Below are positions 1 through 11,640 of a stretch of 64,000 bases of DNA, piece after piece; the stretch's first letter is position 1, and the number at the start of each line of letters is the position of its first letter. The DNA comes from Paraspadella gotoi (lineage: Eukaryota > Chaetognatha). The position numbers and the translations under genes were made by a program. The stretch covers positions 13,651,037 to 13,715,036 of the forward strand of contig CM119268.1 of the NCBI GenBank assembly GCA_051294375.1, read 5' to 3'. The notes beneath the pieces are model-generated. The model did not search any database and was not told the origin of the DNA. It worked only from the letters and a program-made list of their open reading frames with translations.

Positions 1-71
1 AGAAAGAAAAAGAAAAAAAGACTTTTGGAGAAACAAATATGCTAACGTCTTCAGTCTAAAATCTTTCTCAC

Positions 72-841
72 CATTCGTCAATGTGTTTCTATGCTCCTTG
101 GCGGCGTCCATCTCCGTCAACCTCTGCCGATAGAGGGCGTGAGCTTTCGCTGACTTCTTCTTCGCGGCGCCTTTGTCTCGCGTTGCCCGGTCGACGAGCC
201 TCTCCTGCTCCTTGGCCGAATCCTTGAGTGTGGTCAGACGACGATTGAGTTCGCCGGCAGCGGATTGGCACTGAAGGATGCGGAGGGGGAGACCCACTAA
301 CTGATTCTCTCTCTCTCTTTCTATCTCTCTCTCTCATTTTTGAAATTTTCAAAAAAACTCACTCCCCTTACCTGCTGACCCAACTCCTCGTGCATCTTGG
401 CGATCTTCTCGAGGAACTTCCCCACTTCCTCCACGCCCACACGAATTTTATCGTATTCCTCGGGGTTTTTGTTGGTCGCGAATTTCCGGGCGACGTCGCC
501 CATTTTCTTGGCGTGGTCGACCTCCATCTTTGGGAGAAGGGAAAATAATGTTGATTTGTATTAATATATTAATAGTTAATACGCTTTCAACAGTTTCAAC
601 AGTTTCTACTTTCTACCTTGCCGTATTCTTGAAGAAAGACCTCGACTTCCTTGGCCGCCCTTCTGCTCGAGGCCAGATGGTTGACCAGTTTGTTGTAGCC
701 TTCGAGAGCTTTGTCCGGTCCATCGCCGCCGTCTCCATCGCCGGCGCCGTCTCCATCGCCCCAAAATTGGGTCGTGAAGTAAAGGTTGTCCGTCTCCTCG
801 CCCATTTTCGTATCCAAAACTGTGAAGACCAGGTAGTGGTC
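72..841 (-). CDS. F-BAR-like (PCH family) coiled-coil protein, 5' part of gene, partial
   Basis: Three exons read on the minus strand: 617-841 (first ATG at 805-803, though an AG at 842-843 allows an upstream exon), 372-527 and 72-270. Donors are gtagaa, gtaagg and gtgaga; the first two junctions keep phase 0 and the third ends in phase 1, so the gene continues past the left edge. The joined protein has an FW pair, then a GYNKLVNHLASSRRAAKEVE stretch and a YGKMEVDHAKKMGDVARKF stretch, then a Lys/Glu-rich helix with LTTLKDSAKEQERL. In known F-BAR proteins (CIP4, PACSIN, NOSTRIN type) the N-terminal helix has the same pattern of an FW start, a short helix, and an IE..YAKKL.KLAKK-like segment; these domains bind curved membrane. 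A Gly/Asp-rich insert (GDGDGAGDGDGGDG) sits near the start. The subfamily is not identifiable and no SH3 domain is in view. Confidence 0.5.
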
Positions 842-870
842 CTAGTCTATTTAAAGTTTTAAACAAGGAC

Positions 871-1949
871 TGGTTTTACTATTTAGGTTTTCCAATATTA
901 TTTTAAACTTTTTGTTGGCCGAGTTAAACCAATAAATTCCACAAAACTTGTTGAAAATCTGAGGGTATCATTTTATTATCGAAAAATGCGGGGAGTGATT
1001 CATTGATTCTCTTTGATACTTGTTGTTTGGATACAACACTAATATTACGATATAACTGATAACCCCAGCGATGATAACTCGTGATGATGTCTAACAATTT
1101 GATTATCAGACAGAGTTTTAGTTCTTGCATCCAAACGAAATGACAAAAATGTACAGTTTACCATTTAGCCACATGTCGATCATGAGGCTAAAATTTCTAA
1201 TTGAAATCAATGGTGCGAACTCATACTGGCAGCAGAGGAAACGACTGCGCCTTGCAATGTCTTTCATTTAAAAACTACGATGGGAAAGTGGACATCTTTA
1301 GCACCTAAGATATCATTTTTATAATTCAAGTAAAGTTGTAAACTTCTTCCAAATAACATCAATGTACGGCGTTTATCGTTTGATTTACAAATTTAGGATG
1401 ATGGCTGTCGTTGAAGCTCGAATGAATTCTCTGGACGAGACAATACGAGAGCTCACTCGACTTCCTAGGAGTTGCAGTTGCCTCGTTTACTGGTCAACGA
1501 CATTGTCGTCGTGGTATTCTGATTTCACTTGTTCACTAAAGAAAATCCCTCATTCCATTTTGACGTGAGTGTCGGTCGGTTACTACGAGTCTCTAAAGCT
1601 TTCTCCTGAGGCGACTTACCACCGGTCTCTCTCTAAACTCCTAAGTGTGTGAACTATTTTAAATTCCCCCGACCCACATCTATGGTCGTTGTAGTTATAG
1701 CCGTATTTTGTTTTGGTCAGCGTGGGCGACAAAAGTGAGACTTAAGCCATTTGGAATTATAAGGGCATCTATAGGGGCCGGGGAAATAAATTTATCCCTC
1801 ATCTAAGGTCATTGTGAACTTTCTGATAGAACTCGGAATAATTTTTAACGTTGTGATTCAAACCAGGTGACCCTTAACTCTGTTCACCGCATTCATCCCA
1901 AACCTGATTAGTTTTAACAAAACCAATGAATATTAAAAATAAAAAGAAA
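871..1949. other. Intergenic, no gene seen
   Basis: AT-rich sequence between the minus-strand F-BAR-like gene and the plus-strand eIF4E gene. Short open frames (for example 1362-1568, plus) lack codon bias or any recognisable motif. Upstream exons of the F-BAR-like gene could lie here but I could not identify one. Confidence 0.5.
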
Positions 1950-2442
1950 CCCTCACCAGCGCGATGCTCTTCTGTTCGGCGGATGAATACGAGATTCTCT
2001 TCGACTTCCAACGCGGGAGGAGACTCCACACAAAGTAGTTCTTCTCTACAAGTCGTCGGCGTTTTATTTTAGCGGCGTCTCTTTCGATTCGGGCTTAAAC
2101 TATCGAAGGGCCTGACGGTCATCGAATCGAACGAGGTCAGCGTCTCGACATTCGTCTCTCTATCGTGGGCGGTAAAACCTTCCCTCGCGCCGTCCCAGTT
2201 GTACAACAAACACGTTGCCTTTCTTGGCTACGAAAATTCAGCGATGTTTACTCTCGTCGTCGTCGTCATCGTCCATTGAACGAGGGACGTCATTACGTTT
2301 TTGTTTACGTAATCACGTCCTAAATTTTAAAACATTAAACATTTATTTATATAAACGATCGTGTCCGTTGCCCGCAGACCGTAATCCGTTTTTTTTTTAC
2401 ATCGTCTTTGCAGGAAAAAAATAAAATACGGAAACGGCGACG
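1950..2442 (+). promoter_or_regulatory. Upstream region and 5' UTR of eIF4E, with a probable 5' UTR splice acceptor
   Basis: GC content rises at about 1960-2230 compared with its AT-rich surroundings. A pyrimidine-rich run ending in ctttgcag at 2413 is a good splice acceptor 30 bases before the start codon, so the 5' UTR is probably split by an intron. The start codon context is gacgATGG. No TATA box is clear. Confidence 0.4.
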
Positions 2443-3296
2443 ATGGCGACGGACGGATTGCAGATGGAAGTGCAGCAGATGCCGTCGTTAGCATCCGTGT
2501 CCGAGGAAGGGAAAGATGACGAACATGAAAACCAAGAGGAGAAGAAGACGGAAGAAGAAGAAATCAACGCCGGTCAGCGATTGTATTGTTGTTGTCGTTG
2601 TGGTTGTCTTTTAGGTTTTAAGTATCAGCAAAAACTTAGAGATGAAAAACCATTTGTATCGTTGGCAACGAACGCCTTGTCTTAATTAAATTCTTAACCA
2701 AACCATATCGTATCATATCATATCATATCATATCATATGACAGTTTCCAAAGTTATATGAAACTATCTTTTAAGAAATTGATTTATTGTTTAATTCACGG
2801 TTTAACTGAGTTCCAAATCTATAAATAAATTTTTAATTGTTTCAATTAATAATTCGAAAATAAACGAGCATTGTCTATTATTTCGGTTGATTTATATTAC
2901 TCTATTGTTAACTGATTTGATTTTGATTGATTGATTTGATTGATTGATTGATTGATTCTTAATTCTCCCCTTGTAGTCGAGCCCGACCCTGAAGAGTTGA
3001 CCCTTTCCCCCGAACACATGATGATGAAACACCCGCTTCAAAACAAATGGGCAATGTGGTTCTTCAAAAACGACAAAAACAAAGACTGGGCAGCCAACCT
3101 TCGCTACATCACCTCCTTCGATACCGTCGAGGACTTTTGGGCGCTCTACAATCACATCCTCCCCGCCAGCAAGTTGGGTGAGATGAGACGGAAGGAGAAA
3201 GACGAAGACGAAAAGAAGCTTCGACTTCAGCATCTGAAATACTGGTTCCATCAGGATTGTACCCACGTAGGGCGGAATCCTACGTGGGCCGGCTGT

Positions 3297-3336
<40 letters not shown>

Positions 3337-5151
3337 AGAGAGAGAGAGAAAGAGAGAGCCAGCGTCGTTGCCTTTTTCACGATCAAAGGACCGTTTCTCG
3401 TTTGTACTTGTTGTTGTTGTTGTTGTTGTTTTTGTTGTTGTTGTTTTCGTTTTCGTTTTCCGTCTAAACGTATAGTATTATTGAATTTTTGTCTCCTGTT
3501 TTACATGAATTTTTCTCTCGATAAAAACATCTCGAAAAAGATGTCCATAGTTCGGTATTTGCAACACGCAATTTCTGTCTCTATCAACCCCCTAAACGAC
3601 CTTAAGGCGCGGGGTGCGACTACTCCGTCTTCAAGGACGGCGTTGAGCCGATGTGGGAAGACGCGCGCAACAAGAAGGGGGGCCGGTGGCTGATTAACCT
3701 GAACAAACAACAGAGACACTCGGATCTCGATCACTTTTGGTTGGAGACGCTCTTGTGTTTGATAGGTGATTCGGCGGCGTTGGAAGGGTTTGGCCTTGGA
3801 GTTGTTGCGGATTTTAAATGTGAAGATTAGTGTAAATGTATGCGATTTTATTCGAATACAACAAGGTTGATTCAGTACAATCATCATCAACAAAAAAACA
3901 TAGACTAAGTCTGAGCAAACGAAAAACGTAATAAAATAGAGAGAAAAAAAAAGTTAATTAAATAAAATTAATTGAATCATTAATCAAATATTAGTCAAAA
4001 TAAATATTTTTTAAACTCTTATTAAGACATTTTTTTTACAAAATTCATCGATAATTGATATCAAAATAATTGATAATTGGTGAATCAAATTTTATTTATT
4101 GATTGATTAATAAACTAATTGATTGATTGATAGATTGAACTAGTAATTTATTTGGTAATATGAAATATTGAGAGATTGATCGAAAAATATATCATTTTGT
4201 TGAATGATTGACCGATAAGATTACGAATTAATACAAAATGAAATCACAGGTGAAGCGTTTGACGAACAGTCGGATGACATCTGCGGCGCTGTCGTCAACA
4301 TCAGAGCAAAAGGTGAGAAGATTCATGATCCTGGGGCGACTCTGTCTTCAAGGGAAGTAGGGAAGCGTTGGCGAGGGAAGTGGGGAAGCATTGGTGAGGG
4401 AAGTGGGGAAGCGTTGGCGAGGGAGTACAGAAGCGTTGGCGAGGAAGTGAGGAAGCGTTGGCGAGGGAAGTGGGGAAGCGTTTGCGAAGGAAGTGAGGAA
4501 GCGTTGGAGTATGGCGATAAGAATCTCTAACGGAACATATGGCATTGGCGATATCAAATCATTCATGAGATTCATTTCATTCGTGGTTGAACCTCCCTCC
4601 CTTGAAAAAAACAAACAATAAACAAAACAAAAACAAAGGAAATAGTGAGGCGCCCGAAACCTTTTTAAATTTGACTAAAACAAACAAGACCAGAAATAAG
4701 TAAATTCTCTAGAAATTAATTTTCTTCCCCTCCTTTTCCCTCCCCTCACTTTGCCCAACGCCCGCTCCCCTCCCAAATTAATTTTCTTCCCCTCCCTTTC
4801 CCTCCCCTCACTTTGCCCAACGCCCGCTCCCCCCTCCCGAATTCCAGGCGACAAGTTGGCCGTGTGGACGGTGGAAGCGAGAAACGCGGAAAATAATTTA
4901 AAAATCGGGAAAACGTTGAAAGTTCGATTAGGAATTCCCAAGACAATCTCGATCGGATTTCAGGTATATATATATATTATATATATTATATATATATTAT
5001 ATTATATTATATATTATATATATATATATTCATTACTCAATTTTGTATAAAAGTGAAGCGCGTTATTGAGGTCTTGCTTGTTCCCCATCAGGCTCATACG
5101 GACACTATATCCAAATCCGGTTCAACAACGAAAAATCGATATACTGTTTAG
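2443..5151 (+). CDS. EIF4E: Eukaryotic translation initiation factor 4E, class I (complete)
   Basis: Binds the mRNA 5' cap and brings mRNA to eIF4G in the cytoplasm. Six coding exons join in frame: 2443-2572, 2977-3177, 3607-3765, 4250-4312, 4848-4963 and 5092-5151, giving 729 nt and 242 residues; donors are gt and acceptors ag throughout. The protein has an acidic N-terminal tail (to about residue 50), then HPLQNKWAMWFFKNDKNKDW, the eIF4G/4E-BP-facing VEDFWALYNHI, the cap-stacking Trp81 and Trp127 (in PMWED, with the base-recognising Glu128), GGRWLINLNKQQR, and AVWT with Trp191. These match human Trp56, Trp102/Glu103 and Trp166. The length is slightly above the 217 of human because of the acidic tail. 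Introns carry microsatellites and two minisatellites. An AATAAA at 5259-5264 is a plausible polyadenylation signal. The ordinary class I pattern and intact residues make this a confident call. Confidence 0.97.
2705..2738. repeat. (ATATC)n pentanucleotide microsatellite
   Basis: About six tandem copies of a 5-base unit in eIF4E intron 1. Confidence 0.9.
2922..2957. repeat. (GATT)n microsatellite
   Basis: Tandem GATT units just upstream of the exon 2 acceptor of eIF4E, with one interruption. Confidence 0.85.
3301..3358. repeat. (AG)n microsatellite
   Basis: Near-perfect AG repeat with a few A-rich interruptions in eIF4E intron 2. A TTG/TTTTCG-rich run follows at about 3407-3462. Confidence 0.9.
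4351..4506. repeat. 22-23 bp minisatellite in eIF4E intron 4
   Basis: Six to seven imperfect copies of a unit of the form gaagtggggaagcgttggcg. It sits 40 bases after the exon 4 donor. Confidence 0.85.
4713..4838. repeat. 62 bp tandem duplication in eIF4E intron 4
   Basis: Two nearly identical pyrimidine-rich units, 4713-4774 and 4775-4838, directly before the exon 5 acceptor at 4847. The duplication doubles the polypyrimidine tract. Confidence 0.9.
4964..5031. repeat. (TA)n-rich repeat in eIF4E intron 5
   Basis: Alternating TATA/TTATAT units from the exon 5 donor onward, self-complementary. Confidence 0.85.
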
Positions 5152-6582
5152 AAAAAAAATTGATTTTTTTACAGTAATTTTTTATTATTAGTACAATTAC
5201 CATCTTCATACGAAAGTTATTTTTCGCATCTTTTTAGAGGTGGTGATTACGATTTTGAAATAAAGATTAATTTCCCCCCCCCATTTTTTTCGGGATTTTA
5301 AAATTAAATTCCACGTTTATTTCGCGACATAATTGTGTTCGCATTCAATGCAAGAGTTATCGGAAGATATTAATAAAATATTCTTTGGAATACGCTTTCA
5401 AGCTTACAAGCTTTTACAACGATGACAAATTTTTATAACTCGAAAATAACGACTACTGATCCTCGGACCTAACGCCTAATCGATCGTTTTCACAACTTTT
5501 AAACGAAAAATCATGTAAAGCAAATTTTGTTCATAATCATCCCCCATTTAAAACAACAACAAAAAATCCGGTTCAACTGTGCATTTTATTTTTCAAGTTT
5601 AATGTTAATTTCTCCATCGAAATTCGTTCTTATCGAATTTGCGAATTGGCGTGTTTGTAAAGTCTGTGTGTCCGAGCGGCCATCGCCTAACCGCTCTTCA
5701 ATTGTTTTGAGATTAAAATGGGAATTTCGTTTAGGCGTTGTTGTTGTTATTGTCTCCGGCAGCGCATTTTCTTTTTCGATTGTGTGCGTTGGTTTGGCGG
5801 TTTTTATCGGCCTCACCTTTACTATCGGCCTCACCTTTACCCGACTCGTTGGTATGTTGAAAATCTAAATAAAATTGTACAGAGATCTACTTGTTGAGTC
5901 TTCTTATTCCATGTTTTCCGATGAACACTGCTAGTTAGGCTCACAGTTTATTTTTTTCTTTTTTTTTGTCAAAAAGAACCAGTGACGTTAATTAGGGGTC
6001 CTAATGTAAAAGATACTAGACATTATTGGCAACCGACAACAATGCTTGATATTTTAAAAAAAGAAAAAAGAATAATTCCCGATAAAACACAAATAAAGGT
6101 AGTGATTGATTGACAAATTTTATAATCGCTGCCATTGACTGGCATTGACTGGCTTTGACTCGAAAAAAAAAAACATTCTTGAAGGTCCATTTACAAAATG
6201 ACCTTTTATTCTATATTTTGATTTTAATGGTTACTTACTATTATTTACAAATAACTCGAAAATTTACCACTCCCGTAAAAAAAAGCATTTAAAAAAATTC
6301 AAAAAGGGGAGAGAGAGAGAGAGAGTGAGAGAGAACGTGACTAAGGAATGCGTTACTCGACGTCGCATACAACCCCAGCCCTCAGCCTCGAGAAATCTCG
6401 CCTAAATTATTCGAAAATGACGAACAGGAATTTGGGAACTTGAAAATTTTCGTTTCGGAAAGCAAAAACTTGACTCTCCTGCGCGGATCATTGCCTTGGA
6501 CTTAAATTTATCAGAAGACTTCTCAGTCGCTTGTCATACCGTCGATCAGTGTGTTTGTCTCTGTCGTAAGTCTCTTGGTTTC

Positions 6583-6627
6583 TATGAAATTGGTACAACC
6601 AATATAAAAATTATCCATTCATTTAAT
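6583..6627 (-). repeat. Fragment of dispersed repeat family 1 (inverted)
   Basis: The 45 bases match, in reverse orientation, the end of the copies at 15.8, 17.9, 22.5 and 60.2 kb (shared TTGGTTGTACCAATTTCATA). Confidence 0.75.
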
Positions 6628-6939
6628 TCTATATATCTATTTTTTCAAAAAAAGTACGTTAGCAGTGTGAGATTAAGATTATTATTTAAATTCTTAAAAG
6701 CCAAGACGGTCTGACCGAAAAAGAGAGCTCAAATAAACATAAGTAGATCAACAAATGAACAGGTGGACACTCTGACGATACGGCCGAAGGTAAGACGACC
6801 TGAATGACTTAAGTCGCTCAAACTTAAATGAAATATAAACAAGATTGACAGAAAAAAAAATCTTTTGAACATTGTACCCATTACACTTCATTTACTAAAA
6901 CCAACCGTTCCCTTCTCCGGAGGTAAGAAATAATTCATT

Positions 6940-6942
<3 letters not shown>

Positions 6943-6989
<47 letters not shown>

Positions 6990-7038
6990 AGCACAAACGA
7001 GAAACGGTCCTTTGGTCGTGAAAAAGGCACTGACGCTG

Positions 7039-7130
<92 letters not shown>
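6943..7130. repeat. Two long (CT)n microsatellites
   Basis: Runs at 6943-6985 and 7041-7130, the second nearly 90 bases, separated by a 55-base unique segment. A short AG run at 7300-7316 follows. Confidence 0.95.
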
Positions 7131-7134
<4 letters not shown>

Positions 7135-8972
7135 CTTGCGCAACTTCCCTCTCTCTTATTCCCTCACTCTACCAAGCCAGGCGAGCCAGAGTTTTATTGG
7201 TTCTGCCGCTGGCCCCTTTTTTGCGGCGCTCAATTCACACCGCCGGGGCCTCCGCCGCCTCCTCCGCCGCTGCTGGTTTCATCCCCGAGCTTCACGCAGA
7301 GAGAGAGAGAGAGAGAAACGAAGTCACTTATCTCCAAATCGAACGGCGGTAACACATTAGACACTCAGGAAAACACGCAACCTTATTATTTTCTTTGGTC
7401 TACCGACTTTCTCGCGTTTCGCTTTTACGAGGTAAGATTTAAGAAAAAATAAAATAAGTCGTTAAATAATACTTATTACAAAGATTGAACGAAATCGTAT
7501 CGTTTCAACCGGGGATCAATATTTTCGGGGTCGATTCAACCCAACGCAAATTTCATTCGATCCAACTTCGTTCTTCACCGGCGATTCGAACCGAAAATTT
7601 TTTGGGGAGGGGCTCTCTTGAGTCTGCAGGCCTCAAGCTTCCTTTTTTTTTATTCGAGATTTGAAACGGGTACTAGCACTACTGGGTTGTTGTTGTAGTT
7701 GTCATTCCGGGTTCGTGGAAAGTCAGTTTCTTTGCGATGCTTCTGGGTGGGCCCCGATTTAAGTTGGGAGACGCGAACTTGCGCAATGCGGCAAATGTTG
7801 TAACCTCGTTTAAGCCTTTTTTCAAAAATGTCTTTTTTGTTCAGAAGTTTCGGACATATTCTTAAAATTTTCCTTCGCAAGGCTTTCGTCCTTTCTCGAT
7901 CTTATCTCGTGAACTTTGTTAACGAATCTTAATAGGCCTACCCATTTTGAGTTTCGGTTTAAATTCTTCTCTTCTGGGATTCTTGTTATGAAAAAAAAAG
8001 TGAGAATCTATTTTGTTTTACTAGAACCGTTCTTTATGGCACAATGTATTTTTAAACGAGTAAAATAAAAAGTTGGGTATTTGGTAACAATAATATCCTA
8101 GAAAGTTTGACTTCTGTATAATTTTTTAAAAAAATGCCTTTCCTCTATATAAAACTAAGTTATACATCTTCTCTCAGGTTGTCAGATTTGAGGAGAATGT
8201 AAATATATCAAATTACGATCGATATTCTGGTTTAGAACTCTTCGGTCAACATCCTCTCATTTTTTTCGATTCTTTCCTCGTTTTAAAGAATATCCTGTTA
8301 GATACTGTAAATCGTAATGCTTAGACGGTGTTATGATAATAATACAAATGTTTTATTACATTATTTTGCTGGTGTAATCTTGTGGAATAAGAGAAATTGA
8401 TTTGTTTTACTGAACAATTGAAGAAAAAAAAATTCGATCCTTCTCAAAAAAACTAGAACCTTAATCCCGAAGGAGTGTCTTTCCTATCTTACTGAAAAAT
8501 TATTTGAAGGTTGTTATCGCGTTTTTCTTGGAACAAGCAAGCGAATATTTTCTAGAACTTGCTAGCTAAAGCTTGGGTTGTGTGGGACTCGGCCACTTTG
8601 TTTTCTAACTTATTTTGAGTGTTGTGGAAACAGTAAGTAGAACAGGTTTTTTAATCCTTACCCGGGACCCCTCCCATGACATGCAATCTTTTGACTTCTA
8701 GATCGCTTTGCCCTCGTCTCTACGTCTTTTCTTTAAACGGTGTAATTTTTTTGTTATTATTTTAGACATGACGTAATTGATGTAGTGACCAGGCATTTTG
8801 GTTTAAAATATAATCCGGACCGTCTCTGACCATCTTTGAAAAATGTCGAAGGAAAAAAAATAATCGTGCGTTATTTTTCTGTAAAATTCCTTCCTTCTTA
8901 ATTTTTTTTTTCTCTCCCCGAATGAAACGCAGCTCGCAAAAAAAACGCCTAACCTCGACTCACCTAAAAAAA

Positions 8973-10003
8973 ATGGCGGATTGGCAAAACGGTCTCTTCG
9001 GATGCTTTAACGACTGCGGTCTTTGCATCATCACCTACATCATCCCGTGCTACACCTTTGGCAAAAATGCCGAGGCTTTGGGTGAGACAAAATTATTTTT
9101 GTTTTAATTTAAAATATTTCAATTCAGAATGACTGGGTGATTAGAAATGGAATGCCAGCCTTAATGAAGTAACCAAAGTAGTTTCAGTGACTCGATCAAC
9201 TAGATTCCATTATTTAGCAGTTGCAAAATGACAATTTGGTGAAAGGCAATCTCAAAATTAGGTTTCAATCGGATTTTGGTGATTAAAAATTTTGTTCATT
9301 TTTCTGATCATTTTAATTTTGTTTTTTTTATTATACTTTCATTATTATTATATATTATAATAATTATAATAATTTTATTATAATTTCACCGATCGTTTTT
9401 CCGTCGACACGATTCAAATCGCACAGAATTCGGATCACGAAATCAACTCCCAAATCAGGCGGTGCCACTTTCTTTCTTCCCTTTTATTTCTTTTCACTTT
9501 TGAACAAATGGTGATTTAATGAGTTTCTTCCATCAATTTTTTAACCGTTTTCACTCTTATTTTTTCCGACTCAAAAAAAAAAAAAAGGCGAAAGCTGCTT
9601 TCTCTGCGGCTTTTTATCCCTCTTCGGGCTTCCTATGCTGATAATAGGTAAGAATAAACCCATCGCCATATTTATTAATCATCCTCAATCTTGTTTTCAT
9701 CGTCTCGCGCAATCGCCATTCGTGACAAACCCATCGATTATCACCGATTATGTCATCGATTTTTATCAGTTATCTATCGTCTTCAATCATCGTTTATCTT
9801 CAATCGAGCTTTAACTCACTTTCCCCCTCCGCACGTTGTCAGGAATCATGCAGCGTCAAAAAGTCCGCGAGTTGAAGGGCATCGAGGGTTCGATGCTGGG
9901 CGACGCTCTGGCCACGTGGTGTTGCCCGTTCTGCAGCATCATCCAAGTGGCCCAGGAGCTGAAGGGCGGCGTGCCGGGGTCGCAATATATGGCCCGGGAG
10001 TGA
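8973..10003 (+). CDS. PLAC8/cornifelin family cysteine-rich protein (complete, 109 aa)
   Basis: Three coding exons: 8973-9081, 9588-9647 and 9843-10003, all joined in phase 1, giving 109 residues. The protein reads MADWQNGLFGCFNDCGLCII, then PCYTFGKNAEALGES, CFLCGFLSLFGLPML, a KVRELKGIEGSMLGD segment, and CCPFCSIIQVAQEL before the stop. This is the PLAC8 domain: a GLF.C..D...C start, CY.FG, a hydrophobic middle that may span membrane, and a terminal CCP.C.. .QVAQE motif. Family members range from animal PLAC8/cornifelin to plant fruit-weight proteins; molecular roles are poorly fixed. The acceptor at 9587 is preceded by a run of A, with the pyrimidine tract further upstream. A second set of 3' exons follows at 10705-11853 and fits the same start exon. 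Confidence 0.9.
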
Positions 10004-10704
10004 AGAAAAGGATGGAATTGGAGGGCCCAGACAAAAGACCATTCCTAAGATTTGTAGCGAAAATCTATTGTATATTAATTATTTAGTTTTCACTCGTTTG
10101 TATCACATCCGGGATGAATCACTTTTTTCATGTTCCTTTCTGTGGTGCAAAATTCGTCGTATAAAATGTAAGGGTTAATTCAAATGAAAATTATAGAATA
10201 TTCCTTTTCAATTTTTGATCGCAAAAAGGTTTTTTTTTTTTACATTTCGTCCCCAAAATAATTAGAAAATGGTCGGTTGATTTTTATATTCTCCCCATTT
10301 CTGCCTTTGCCTCATCGAAATAAAAAATTTTCGACAAAGTTTGGTTTTTTTTATCGACAGAATAGAATTTTGTAGAAATCTGAGTTATAATTATAATAAC
10401 TAGGTTATTTTTTTCTCCAATTAGTTTCCCAGTTCAAATATATATTTTTTGAAATTTGTTAATTTTTTTTTTTATAGTTTGCGATTGCCTTTCATCTTAT
10501 TCATGGAACAATTGTAGTTTTCGCATTCTGTTAAAAAGCTCGTTTGAGTCTAATTATAAAATATTAGTCATTATGTTATGCTTGATAAATTTTTCATTCG
10601 ATTCGTCCGACGAATTAAACGTTCCTCTTTTTTCTCGCAGGTATCCCAAAAATTTAACTTTATTTTTTAAATTTTTTTGGTCAATTATCATTTTCTCATC
10701 TCAG
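10004..10704 (+). other. Spacer between the two PLAC8 3' exon sets
   Basis: AT-rich. I searched for a second start exon (a GLFGCF..CGLC-type segment) and saw none, which is why the next exons may belong to the same gene. Confidence 0.4.
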
Positions 10705-10839
10705 GTGAGAGTTGCTGCCTCTGTGGATTGGCCTCGCTGTTCGGTCTTCCTCTCCTCATCTTTGGAACGCTGCACAGGCAGAAGCTTCGTGACCTCAAAG
10801 GAATAGATGGTAAGGGATGTTACGGTGGAAAAAGTTCTT

Positions 10840-11099
10840 ATATTAGGGGGAGCCTAACTCAGTGTAACGGTGTTAAGAAATTTTGAATTAAGCACCTGCT
10901 TAAACTTAAATTTAGACATTTTTAAAGAATTTTGAATAGACAAAAAAATTTAATATTACTCCATTCTCCATATATTAATTTTTAAATATTTATTTATAAA
11001 TAGGAAAAGCTAAAAAAATTTTTAGGATTTTTTTATTTTTAAGATCAGATTCAGGTAGCTTGCAAAAATTTATCTACACAAAGTATAATTCTTTTTTCG
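10840..11099 (+). repeat. Dispersed repeat family 2, copy 1
   Basis: About 255 bases beginning aggggga and ending caaagtataattcttttt. It shares most bases with 12830-13082 (same orientation) and 13310-13567 (inverted), with substitutions and small indels. No coding capacity; it looks like a short non-autonomous element. Confidence 0.8.
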
Positions 11100-11574
11100 A
11101 TAATTTGATCATAAGTGTGTAAAAAATATGAAAATCTATTTATAACCATCATCATTTTTCGATAATTTATTAATTTTTTCTTAATTTTGACCAAGAAACA
11201 AAAACTTTTGAAAGTTGTAGTTATATTTTTTATTTAACTTTTTATGCTCTATCAGAATCCATCAAAATGTTAAGATTGATTAAAAATTGTTTTTATCATT
11301 ATATAGTAATATTGTAATTTTAATAGCAACATAAAATCATTAAAATCGAGCTTTTTAAAAAAAAAATTTTTTTTTACCTAAAAGTAGACTTCAAGACTAA
11401 GTTTTGAACCCCCGCCCCCTATTGAATTTAATTTCATAGTAGATTTCTACTTATATAGACTGTAAAATTCCACACTGAAGGAGTCGATGAAAATGGAAAG
11501 ATTCGCCGAAGTTCATCGAATGATAACACGCACAGCTTAATAATTTTTAAAAGTTGGAAAACAAAACGGCAAGC

Positions 11575-11640
11575 AACCCTAAACCCTCCTTATCCCTAAC
11601 CACCCTTAACACCCTAACCCCCCCCCCCTAACCCCGATCG
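11575..11640 (+). repeat. Degenerate telomere-like (CCCTAA)n tract, left arm
   Basis: Irregular units such as ccctaaaccc, tatccctaacc, acccttaac and accctaaccccc. The mirror copy is at 14745-14816. Confidence 0.75.

Larger units (their letters stand above)
5152..8932. other. 3' flank of eIF4E and upstream region of the PLAC8-like gene
   Basis: AT-rich with possible polyadenylation signals at 5259 and 5868. A clean donor (gtaaga at 7432) ends a possible non-coding exon whose partner acceptor is at 8932, 40 bases before the PLAC8-like start codon. Open frames at 5527-5868 (plus) and 5586-5834 (minus) overlap one another and have no family signature. No recognisable gene. Confidence 0.45.

Noticed and set aside
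5640-5710. Possible tRNA fragment around ccgagcggccatcgcctaaccgctc
   Set aside because: Resembles a tRNA D-arm in places but no cloverleaf or T-arm is present.
7012-7452. 146-residue plus-strand frame with a long Ser-Leu run
   Set aside because: The Ser-Leu run is the (CT)n repeat in translation; the remainder has no domain and ends at a probable 5' UTR donor.
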